Source: Phycisphaerales bacterium UBA2218 (GTDB lineage Bacteria > Planctomycetota > Phycisphaerae > Sedimentisphaerales > Anaerobacaceae). From it: DNA of 28,627 bases. Within the stretch, counting starts at the first letter, position 1. The number at the start of each line of letters is the position of its first letter. The notes beneath the pieces are model-generated. The model worked only from the letters and a program-made list of their open reading frames with translations, had not been told where the DNA came from and searched no databases. Of the stretch, positions 22,556-28,627 are shown piece by piece. The stretch lies in the NCBI GenBank assembly GCA_002327785.1, contig DCUI01000020.1, positions 1 through 28,627 of the forward strand. Reading direction: 5' to 3'. A program made the translations under genes and the position numbers.

Positions 22556-22872
22556 CCGTCTCCCTCTCTTGTAAATACCGCTCTCATAAGGATTTGCGCG
22601 AGCACCGTCCCATCGCGGGATCCTCCGACAACAAGAAAACAGGAAATGTCTGGTTCCCCCCCTCGATTCAGCCGAAATAAGGATGTCCTGAAACCCTCCA
22701 GGGTGAAGATGTGGGGCCGAGGACTTCCGGGCCGTCACCGCGACTCGTCGCGCAGGGATGCCGGAAACAAGGTCGCCGCACATAGGGAATGTGTAAGAAT
22801 CGGCTAAACGAACACGTGAATCCCCCTTTTCGTAGGGAACACTGTAAAACCAGCCGATAAAAGGAGTTAGCG
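22556..22872 (+). promoter_or_regulatory. csrA upstream region with repeated GGA motifs
   Basis: No gene is seen in these 317 bp. GGA, the core of CsrA-binding sites, occurs repeatedly. Examples are ACAGGAAATGT (22639-22649), ATAAGGATGT (22677-22686), CAGGGATG (22753-22760), TAGGGAATG (22784-22792), TAGGGAAC (22833-22840), and the ribosome-binding site AAAAGGAG just before csrA. ATAAGGATGT is close to the known CsrA consensus RUACARGGAUGU. Autoregulation through these sites is inferred. An imperfect direct repeat starting TAGGGAA also occurs at 22784 and 22833. Confidence 0.4.
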
Positions 22873-23151
22873 ATGTTGGTCCTGAGCAGACAAAAAGACG
22901 AATCCATCATGATTGGTGACGAGGTCGAGATCACCATCGTCGATGTGCGAGGTGACAAGGTGCGACTGGGAATCACGGCACCGAAGAGTATCCCCGTCCA
23001 TCGGCGAGAGATCTACGACGCCATCCAACGCGAGAAGGCCCAGCAATCGGATGGACAGATCCAGGCCGGCGACAACAACGAGCATTCGGAGAAAGCCGAC
23101 GAGTCGATCCGCGCGAGGCCCGATAAACCAGAGAAGGCTTCTCAGAAATAG
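22873..23151 (+). CDS. csrA: Carbon storage regulator CsrA
   Basis: A 92-residue RNA-binding regulator. It starts MLVLSRQKDESIMIGDEVEI and continues ITIVDVRGDKVRLGITAPKS and IPVHRREIYDAI, covering all five core beta strands and both RNA-contact regions (the L4/R6-type start and the R44-type VHRRE segment). It would block or alter translation of target mRNAs by binding GGA in leaders. Beyond the core (about 60), a 30-residue hydrophilic Gln/Glu/Lys-rich tail makes it longer than the usual 60-70 residues. AAAAGGAG is well placed. A terminator follows about 45 bp downstream. Confidence 0.96.
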   Translation: MLVLSRQKDESIMIGDEVEITIVDVRGDKVRLGITAPKSIPVHRREIYDAIQREKAQQSDGQIQAGDNNEHSEKADESIRARPDKPEKASQK

Positions 23152-23194
23152 GCCGCCCCCCGCGTCCTGCTCCCATTTCCCATCGACCCTCAAC

Positions 23195-23225
23195 AACCCT
23201 CTGGTTCGACGGAGGGTTTTCTTTT
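23195..23225 (+). terminator. Intrinsic terminator of csrA
   Basis: AACCCTC (23195-23201) pairs with GAGGGTT (23212-23218) around a 10-nt loop, followed by TTCTTTT. It separates csrA from the BlaI/M56 locus. Confidence 0.75.
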
Positions 23226-23269
23226 GCGCCCCGGTCCCCTCAAGATTTTTCTTTTTGCTCGTTAATATC

Positions 23270-23309
23270 TTGTACATTTGTACGTCTTAATAGTTGTACA
23301 TATGTACAA
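23270..23309 (+). promoter_or_regulatory. Double operator of the first BlaI/M56 locus
   Basis: Two sites of the BlaI/CopY-type core TACAnnTGTA precede the repressor gene. They are TTGTACATTTGTAC (23270-23283, core TACATTTGTA) and the perfect palindrome TTGTACATATGTACAA (23294-23309, core TACATATGTA). Their centres are 24-25 bp apart, and the second ends just before the AAGGAG ribosome-binding site at 23307-23312. A repressor bound here would block its own promoter or start region. Confidence 0.8.
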
Positions 23310-23320
23310 GGAGAACAACC

Positions 23321-23695
23321 ATGACGAAAGAAAAGCTGCCACCGCTCAGTCCGTGCGAAACCGAAATCCTACGCCTCGTATGGCAACTGAAGGACGCAAC
23401 CGTTCAACAGATCTGCGACAAGCTGCCCGCACAGCGGAAGATCACCTACGCGACCGTCCAGACCCTCCTGCGTCGACTGGAGAGAAAGGGCTACCTGAAA
23501 CACAGGGTCGAGGGCAAAGCCCACCTCTTCTATCCGGCCGTCGCACAGGACCACGTCATCCGCAGGTCCGTCAACGATTTCCTCGAACGGCTCTTCGGGG
23601 GCGACGCCATCCCGCTCGTGCAGCATCTGGCCGAGCACGGTCGAATCGATGCTGAAGACCTCGAACGGCTCAAGAAGCTTGTGGAGAACGAATAG
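23321..23695 (+). CDS. BlaI/MecI-type transcriptional repressor (first locus)
   Basis: A 124-residue protein with an N-terminal winged helix (about 8-75) that begins LSPCETEILRLVWQLKDATV. The recognition helix region is ITYATVQTLLRRLERKGYL. The C-terminal dimerisation helices include VNDFLERLFGGD and end in DLERLKKLVEN. In the family the dimer binds TACAnnTGTA operators and is inactivated when the partner M56 peptidase senses a signal. Matching operators lie directly upstream and the M56 gene starts 27 bp downstream, so this is a self-contained sensor-repressor pair. The start is ATG 23321 with AAGGAG; an upstream in-frame ATG at 23294 lies inside the operator. The controlled signal is unknown; there is no beta-lactamase gene nearby. 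Confidence 0.93.
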   Translation: MTKEKLPPLSPCETEILRLVWQLKDATVQQICDKLPAQRKITYATVQTLLRRLERKGYLKHRVEGKAHLFYPAVAQDHVIRRSVNDFLERLFGGDAIPLVQHLAEHGRIDAEDLERLKKLVENE

Positions 23696-23722
23696 CCAAT
23701 ACCCACCGTGGAGGGAACACCC

Positions 23723-26700
23723 ATGAACGCGACGTTGAGTCAGATTGCCGACTATCTCTGGAGCCAAAGCTGGCAGGTGGCGATGCTCGCCGCCGTCATC
23801 GGACTGGTCAATCATCTGCTGAGGAACCGAAGCGCCCACGTACGCTACCTTCTGTGGCTGCTGGTCCCTGCGAAATGCCTCGTGCCGCCCGTCTTGGGCA
23901 TCGCGCTGCCCATCCTGCCACAGACTGCCCCACCTGTCCTCCCCTACCCCTCGGATCACCGATACGCCGGGGCTGTCGAGACGGCCATCCACGAAACCTC
24001 CGCGACAGATGTTGCCCAACCATCAAGTGTGGCCCAGAATCAGACAGATGCCACGGCGGGCTTCGTGTCGGACATCACCCTTCGCGAGACGATGGTCATC
24101 GCCTGGCTGGCCGGCATCGGGCTTTTCACCGTTGCGACTGTCCTGAAAGCGGGGCGAATGACGCGATGGCTGATAGGTGAACGCCAAACCCCGCCCGCAC
24201 CGTTTCACAATAACCTGCGAGAGATGTTGCGGCCAACCGGCGACCGCCAGATGCCGAGCATCTGGTTCATTCAGGGTATCAGTCAGCCGTTCGTCTGGGG
24301 CTTGTTCCGGGGTGACATCTATCTGCCGGCGTCTTTCGCCTCCATGGGAAGCCACGGGCACCAGAGAGACATCCTGGCCCATGAGCTTAGTCACGTCCTG
24401 CGCTGCGATGCCGGCGTCAATCTGCTGCAGGTCGTCTCGCAGGCGCTCTTCTGGTTCCACCCGTTCGTCTGGTGGGCCAATCAGCGGATTCGGGCCGAAC
24501 GGGAGAAATCCTGCGATGAGATGGCGATCGCCCGGCTCGGCGCCCGGCCGAGCGACTACAGTCGGGCCCTCGTCGAGACACTACTGAACGAACACAATTC
24601 GCTTCGCCAGGTACCGTCGCTGGCAGTGGCCGGACCGGTGAAGAATATTGAGGAAAGGATCAAGACCATGTTGCGACCCGGAAAGAAGTTTTACAGACGT
24701 CCCAGCTTGCTTGCAACGGCGTTCGTGTTGCTGTTGGCCCTGCTGATCGTTCCGACGACCCTTGCCCTGACCCGTCGCCAGGCAGACCTGGCCGATGCAC
24801 ACGCGTGGGAAACACCCGCAGAAAGCCTTGCCGAGTCCGGCCTCAATCCAGGGGCAACCGATATGCAGGCACAGGAACGCCCGCAGGCCGATCTCGAAAT
24901 CATCGGTGTCCGTTTCGAGCCGATCCACCAAGGGAAGAACGTGGTACACGTCGACGTCAAGAATGCTTCCGACAGAAAGCAGGTCTTCGCCACGCACATC
25001 TACACGCGGTCGCCGGACTATGGCACTGGCGGCGTCGGCTGGGGGACCGGATTCTTCGAGACGATCAGGCCCCAGGAGAACAAATCCGTGCGTTTTGTTT
25101 TCAAGATCCAGGGCCCCGTCACGGAACGGACCTATGTGAACCTGCGTTTCTACAATCCCGAGACACGGGAAAGCTATGACTACGAACGGTACTTCGAGCA
25201 ACGCCGGTACACAAGCGGCGAACTGCCCAAAGTCCCGCCGGACAGGACCGCGTGGACGCCCGCCTCTACGGCACAGGGGCAAGCCGTAATACAGGCATTC
25301 AAAGAGCTCCAGGGACTCATCCAGCAGAGCCGGTACGAGCAGGCTTGGGAGCAATTCACCGAGGACTACAGAAAAGCCGAGTATCAAGTCGGTTTCGAGC
25401 GGTTCCAGAAATCCATGGAACCCACGCAACCCCTGCACTCGGCCTTCACGTGGGAACGCGAGGACTTCCTGGCACTCACGCCGAAAGAGGTATCCAGGGC
25501 CGACGGACGGTTCGCCCTCACGGCCACGCTCGATGGGCAAAACTGGACCATCGATTTCACTCGCGAGGACGATCTCTGGAAGATCGACTGGATCGCGGGC
25601 TATACGCCCAGGATCCTCGATCTTCAAGATCCACAGGAAACGACGCCAACCTCACAAGCCTCCGGCAATCTGACAACCAACAATCTGAAGGTGCTGGATA
25701 CCAGGTTTGAACCCATCGGCCAGGGCAAGAACGTCGTCCGCGTCCAGGTTCAGAACCTCGCCGAACGCGCGGAGGTGTTCGGTGTATCCGTCCAGGCGCG
25801 TTCACCGGAAGTGGGCGGCTGGGGCACGCTGTTCCTCGACACCATCGAGCCAGGAAAGACGCAATGGGCCACCTACGGGTATGAGTTGCGAGGATCCCGC
25901 CTGGACGATGCGTTCATCACCCTGTCCTTCTTCAACCCAGGCCCCGCCGTCGGCTTTGATGCCGAGGAGTGGTTCTCCACCAAACCCTGGGACCAGTGGT
26001 TTCACGAACAGAAGCACTTCGGACGTGATTTGCCGCAGCGTCCAACCCCGAGCACGCCATTGCCGCCAGCCCCGCAGGACCAGGCCAGGGCCGTCGTCGA
26101 CGAGTTGTGGGTGATCCAGAGCCATATCAAGGGCGAGCAATACGACGACGCCTGGAAGCTCTTCACGAAGGCCTGCCGGGATGCGGGGTTCTTCCGCCGA
26201 TTCGACTCATTCAAGCGTTCCATGACAGAAGCCACCTCTCTCGGTCGTTTCAGTTGGCTCCGGGAGGAGTCCTTGGAGCTGAAGCCGGAATCCGTCGTCG
26301 TACGTGATGGCGTGCTGATTGTCCCCATTACCTGCAAGCAGAAGAAATGGACGGTCGATTTCGTGCGGGAAGATGGCTGCTGGAAGATCGATTGGAGTGA
26401 TGGATACGTGAGCGAGGCCGGACGTACAGCCAACTGGGAGGAGCGCGTGCTGCCGAAGATGGAAAAACGCAGCAGTGCCCACTTCGATATCTACTATCTG
26501 AAAGACTCCACCGCCGCACGGGAAATCGATCAGATTGCCCAGTGCAAGGACGCGGGGTTCGACGAGATCTGCCGATTCCTGGGCAAAAACTCCGATATTC
26601 GGATTCAAATGGTCTTCTTCGAGAACGGCGACACCAAACAGCGCGTGACCGGCCATCAAGGCGCCGGCTGGGCCTATGGCAATACGATCGTCGAGGTCTA

Positions 26701-27169
26701 CAACGAGAAGGAGCGGCTGGACCCGTACCATGAAACGACGCATATCCTGATGGGGCCGTTGGGCAGCCCGCCGGCCCTGTTCAACGAGGGTTTCGCCACC
26801 TACATGTCCGAGAGGCTCGGAGCCCATGCTCTCACAAACCTCAGCGGGGGCAAGGCAACGATCTACCAGCGCGCCAAGGAGCTGAAGGACAAAGGGGATT
26901 GGATCGCCCTGCCGGAATTGCTGGGTTACACCCAGATCGGCCCCTCGTGGAGCCGCCCGCTCGTGGCCTATCCCGAGGCAGGCTCCTTCGTGCAATTCTT
27001 GATTGAGGCCTACGGCAAAGACAGATTCCTCCAGGCGTATGGAACTCTCAGAAACTCGGGCCAGCAGGCCGTCCGAGAGGAGAACATGCGGAGCCTCGCC
27101 CGAATCTACGGGCAATCTTTGGAGGCGCTCGAAGAGCAGTGGCTCAAGGTGATTTCTCAGGCCGATTGA
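23723..27169 (+). CDS. BlaR1-like M56 membrane peptidase with duplicated sensor module and a second, C-terminal metallopeptidase domain
   Basis: A 1,148-residue protein. ATG 23723 follows GGAGGG; a GTG five codons earlier is within that site. The first 350 residues match BlaR1: hydrophobic segments at about 17-33, 41-66, 124-142 and 329-350, with the zinc motif HELSH (H220, E221, H224) in the loop before the last and EKSCDEMA downstream. BlaR1 normally continues into a penicillin-binding sensor; here there is none. Instead two similar modules follow, at about 389-630 and 653-898. Both start with a FEPI.QGKNVV strand pattern and end in WKIDW..GY. The final 250 residues contain a second HExxH (HETTH, H1003-H1007) followed 15 residues later by E1022 in NEGFATYM, the gluzincin arrangement of the peptidase-MA group. 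A peptidase able to act outside the cell is thus fused to the intramembrane signalling peptidase. Assignment of both catalytic sites is firm; the mechanism is inference. Confidence 0.9.
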   Translation: MNATLSQIADYLWSQSWQVAMLAAVIGLVNHLLRNRSAHVRYLLWLLVPAKCLVPPVLGIALPILPQTAPPVLPYPSDHRYAGAVETAIHETSATDVAQPSSVAQNQTDATAGFVSDITLRETMVIAWLAGIGLFTVATVLKAGRMTRWLIGERQTPPAPFHNNLREMLRPTGDRQMPSIWFIQGISQPFVWGLFRGDIYLPASFASMGSHGHQRDILAHELSHVLRCDAGVNLLQVVSQALFWFHPFVWWANQRIRAEREKSCDEMAIARLGARPSDYSRALVETLLNEHNSLRQVPSLAVAGPVKNIEERIKTMLRPGKKFYRRPSLLATAFVLLLALLIVPTTLALTRRQADLADAHAWETPAESLAESGLNPGATDMQAQERPQADLEIIGVRFEPIHQGKNVVHVDVKNASDRKQVFATHIYTRSPDYGTGGVGWGTGFFETIRPQENKSVRFVFKIQGPVTERTYVNLRFYNPETRESYDYERYFEQRRYTSGELPKVPPDRTAWTPASTAQGQAVIQAFKELQGLIQQSRYEQAWEQFTEDYRKAEYQVGFERFQKSMEPTQPLHSAFTWEREDFLALTPKEVSRADGRFALTATLDGQNWTIDFTREDDLWKIDWIAGYTPRILDLQDPQETTPTSQASGNLTTNNLKVLDTRFEPIGQGKNVVRVQVQNLAERAEVFGVSVQARSPEVGGWGTLFLDTIEPGKTQWATYGYELRGSRLDDAFITLSFFNPGPAVGFDAEEWFSTKPWDQWFHEQKHFGRDLPQRPTPSTPLPPAPQDQARAVVDELWVIQSHIKGEQYDDAWKLFTKACRDAGFFRRFDSFKRSMTEATSLGRFSWLREESLELKPESVVVRDGVLIVPITCKQKKWTVDFVREDGCWKIDWSDGYVSEAGRTANWEERVLPKMEKRSSAHFDIYYLKDSTAAREIDQIAQCKDAGFDEICRFLGKNSDIRIQMVFFENGDTKQRVTGHQGAGWAYGNTIVEVYNEKERLDPYHETTHILMGPLGSPPALFNEGFATYMSERLGAHALTNLSGGKATIYQRAKELKDKGDWIALPELLGYTQIGPSWSRPLVAYPEAGSFVQFLIEAYGKDRFLQAYGTLRNSGQQAVREENMRSLARIYGQSLEALEEQWLKVISQAD

Positions 27170-27200
27170 TGCGGAGTATCATTGGTTCGTGTGAGGCAAT

Positions 27201-27302
27201 TGTCATCCTGAACGGAACGTAGTGGAGTGAAGGATCTGGCCTGTGACCGAGAGAAACCTCTTGGCTCCTACCCAGATCCTTCGGCTCCGCCTTAGGAAGA
27301 CA
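27201..27302. repeat. MITE-like inverted-repeat element between M56 and ybaK genes
   Basis: An 11-bp perfect inverted pair, GAAGGATCTGG (27229-27239) and CCAGATCCTTC (27272-27282), lies inside outer ends TGTCATCCTGA (27201-27211) and TTAGGAAGACA (27292-27302), which pair at 9 of 11 positions. The whole unit is about 100 bp, has no coding content and sits between convergent genes. It resembles the small non-coding palindromic units (TGTCATCCTGA-type ends) dispersed in many genomes; this comparison is from memory. It could also end transcripts. Confidence 0.6.
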
Positions 27303-27360
27303 GAGTCGGAATCACGAAAGATTCTTCCCAAATCCGCACGCCAAGTTACTTCCGGCTTCA

Positions 27361-27849
27361 TCAGCCCGGAATCGCGACCTGCACAGACGTCACTTCCAGG
27401 GCTTTGGGCAGATCGCGGGGATCGATGCGGACCAGGCAACCGCGGGCGCCGGCGTTGATGTAGATCTTGTCCAGATCCAGGATGCTCGCTTCGCAGTAAA
27501 TCGGCATCCGACGTTTGGCGCCGAAGGGGCTGGTCCCGCCGACCGGGTATCCGCTGTGGCGATTCGCCACCTTCGGATCGCAGGGTTTGACGGACTTGAC
27601 GTTGAGAATTCGGGCCAACTGCTTCGTCGAGACCTCGTTGTCGCCGTGCATGAGCACGATTAGGGGTTCGCCGGCGTCGGTCTCCATGACCAAGGTCTTG
27701 ATGACGGTGTGCTCGTCCACGCCCAGTTCCCGGGAGGAAACGCGCGTCCCGCCCCGCTCCTCGTACTTGTAGGTAAAAACCTTGAACTCGATCCCATGAT
27801 CAAGCAGGCAGCGAATCGCGTTGGTCTTGGGGTAATCCTTCTGCACCAT
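27361..27849 (-). CDS. ybaK: YbaK/EbsC-type aminoacyl-tRNA deacylase
   Basis: A 162-residue protein of the YbaK/ProX editing fold, which hydrolyses mischarged Cys-tRNA(Pro) in trans. Start ATG 27849 (MVQKDYPKTNAIRCLLDHGI); the frame is open further upstream but runs into the second BlaI control region. Family features include KTLVMETD, the GDNEVSTKQLARIL region, and YPVGGTSPFGAKRRMPIY, the conserved GGxSPFG loop. The closing part is IYINAGARGCLVRIDPRDL. It is cytosolic and complete. The ribosome-binding site is poor. It converges on the M56 gene and is divergent from the second BlaI gene, about 200 bp apart. Confidence 0.9.
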   Translation of the reverse strand: MVQKDYPKTNAIRCLLDHGIEFKVFTYKYEERGGTRVSSRELGVDEHTVIKTLVMETDAGEPLIVLMHGDNEVSTKQLARILNVKSVKPCDPKVANRHSGYPVGGTSPFGAKRRMPIYCEASILDLDKIYINAGARGCLVRIDPRDLPKALEVTSVQVAIPG

Positions 27850-27995
27850 CACTCGTGATTGTAGAACAAGACGTGGCGTTTGCCAAGTGGCAACGCCGGC
27901 GCTTGATTCGGCCTCCGCATAGGACGAACGTCCCCGCTCGTCCCTCTCATTCTCGACACGACAAAAAAATTTCTCATCGACCCGCATTTTCTCTG

Positions 27996-28039
27996 TTGAC
28001 ACGTCTTACAGATGTAGGATACCATGTCTGACATCTGTA
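27996..28039 (+). promoter_or_regulatory. Promoter and double operator of the second BlaI/M56 locus
   Basis: TTGACA (27996-28001), 18 bp and TACCAT (28020-28025) form a promoter. The site TACAGATGTA (28007-28016) fills its spacer and GACATCTGTA (28030-28039) lies just past the -10. Both have the TACAnnTGTA form, the second with G at its first base. Read on opposite strands they share the flank CTTACAGATGT. The repressor would exclude polymerase from its own promoter. Confidence 0.8.
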
Positions 28040-28051
28040 AGAGGAGTCGTT

Positions 28052-28426
28052 ATGAGCAAATGTCAGTTGAGAGCGATGAGCCCGGCAGAAACTGAGGTGC
28101 TCCGGCTGGTCTGGCAGATTGGGGAGGCGACCGTGCAGCAAGTCCACGAGGCCCTGCCGGAGGGGCGGAAGGTGGCCTACAAGACGGTCCAGACCCTCCT
28201 GCGGCGGCTGGAGGACAAGGGCTACCTGACCCACAAGATCGAAGGCAAGGCTCACGTCTTCTGCCCCGCCGTGAAACGCGAGGCCGTCGTCAAACGGACG
28301 GTCCTGGACTTCCTGGACCGGCTCTTCGGCGGCGACCCCCGGCCTTTGATGCATTTCTTGGCCGAAGACGGTCACATCGACGCCGAGGATATCGAGAGAC
28401 TGAAAGAACTTATCGACAAGAAATAG
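28052..28426 (+). CDS. BlaI/MecI-type transcriptional repressor (second locus)
   Basis: A 124-residue paralogue of the repressor at 23321 with the same layout. The winged helix starts MSPAETEVLRLVWQIGEATV. The recognition-helix region VAYKTVQTLLRRLEDKGYL differs from the first repressor at only a few places, notably TYATVQ versus AYKTVQ and ERKG versus EDKG. The C-terminal part has LDFLDRLFGGD and ends IERLKELIDKK. AGGAG lies at 28042-28046. A partner M56 gene starts 27 bp downstream, the same spacing as in the first locus. The different operator bases and recognition-helix residues suggest the two repressors bind different sites. Confidence 0.93.
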   Translation: MSKCQLRAMSPAETEVLRLVWQIGEATVQQVHEALPEGRKVAYKTVQTLLRRLEDKGYLTHKIEGKAHVFCPAVKREAVVKRTVLDFLDRLFGGDPRPLMHFLAEDGHIDAEDIERLKELIDKK

Positions 28427-28453
28427 AGGGAGACGGCTACAAAGGGGCTCACG

Positions 28454-28627
28454 ATGAACGCGTACATGAACGAGCTGGTCCAGTATCTGGTTGCCCAAAG
28501 CTGGCAGATCGCCGTGCTGACCATGGCCGTGGCGATGGCGACATTCGCCCTGCGACACCGCAGCGCCCACGTCCGCTACCTGCTCTGGCTGATCGTGGTG
28601 GCCAAATGTGGCTCATCCGGTTTTTGC
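28454..28627 (+). CDS. M56 peptidase N-terminus (second locus, cut by the window end)
   Basis: Starts MNAYMNELVQYLVAQSW and continues through two membrane segments to HRSAHVRYLLWLIVVAKC. This parallels the first M56 protein (NRSAHVRYLLWLLVPAKC) almost exactly, so it is the partner of the BlaI gene 27 bp upstream. AAAGGGG precedes the ATG. The last six codons, after AKC, do not continue the LVPP-type sequence of the family. A frameshift near 28610, a disruption, or poor sequence at the end of the source contig is possible. Partial because the window ends. Confidence 0.8.
   Translation, partial: MNAYMNELVQYLVAQSWQIAVLTMAVAMATFALRHRSAHVRYLLWLIVVAKCGSSGFC

Noticed and set aside
23723..27169. A beta-lactam resistance locus
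   Set aside because: The BlaI/M56 pair is of the BlaI/BlaR1 type, but the M56 protein lacks a penicillin-binding sensor domain and there is no beta-lactamase or PBP2a gene in the window.
1..28627. CRISPR arrays, tRNA or rRNA genes, transposases, phage genes
   Set aside because: I saw no regularly spaced direct repeats with spacers, no RNA gene signatures and no transposase or phage proteins. The repeats found are palindromic and short.

Overview
The window is about 28.6 kb of GC-rich DNA carrying 18 genes I can support: 16 complete, plus a gene fragment at each end. The gene set suggests Planctomycetota, probably a Phycisphaerae-like lineage. The pointers are a secreted Cys-type sulfatase with a twin-arginine signal, a type II pseudopilin with the H-X9-DG motif, paired BlaI-type repressor / M56 peptidase loci, and several large secreted proteins of unclear role. 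The taxonomic call is inference; there is no rRNA or tRNA gene in the window. Many long open frames lie opposite real genes because of the base composition, and I rejected these.

Layout. The tail of a membrane-protein gene (1-89) is followed on the minus strand by an exported M14-type carboxypeptidase fused to a large C-terminal beta-rich domain (171-2831) and an isochorismatase-like hydrolase lacking the usual Cys (3108-3815). trmB (4081-4710) is bracketed by two copies of a heptad-repeat palindrome (3984-4057 and 4702-4803). A minus-strand pair follows: a sulfatase with HEAT repeats (6254-8464) and an exported nitrilase-superfamily amidohydrolase (4772-6148). Next is a minus-strand operon of purD and a 1,100-residue AsmA-like protein (8633-13244). 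A 545-bp intergenic region with leader hairpins precedes a long coiled-coil lipoprotein containing three exact 53-residue repeats (13793-16408). This gene ends in a strong intrinsic terminator. asnA (minus) and a DUF4097-type lipoprotein (plus) are divergent. A DUF401-like membrane protein, the pseudopilin and an FMN reductase lie on the minus strand up to 21400. An orphan membrane protein and csrA are on the plus strand.

The right end is a regulatory zone. A BlaI-type repressor gene with two TACAnnTGTA operators is followed 27 bp later by a very unusual M56 protein (23723-27169). The M56 protein has a BlaR1-like membrane and HExxH module, two tandem copies of an exported sensor-like module, and a second, C-terminal HExxH/NEG peptidase domain. 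After an inverted-repeat element and ybaK on the opposite strand, a second BlaI/M56 pair begins. Its own operator pair has different central bases. The window ends inside the second M56 gene.

The observations most worth following up are the two-protease M56 sensor, the paired BlaI loci with differing operators, the heptad palindromes around trmB (one of which encodes the 3' ends of two convergent genes), and the 53-residue-repeat lipoprotein.
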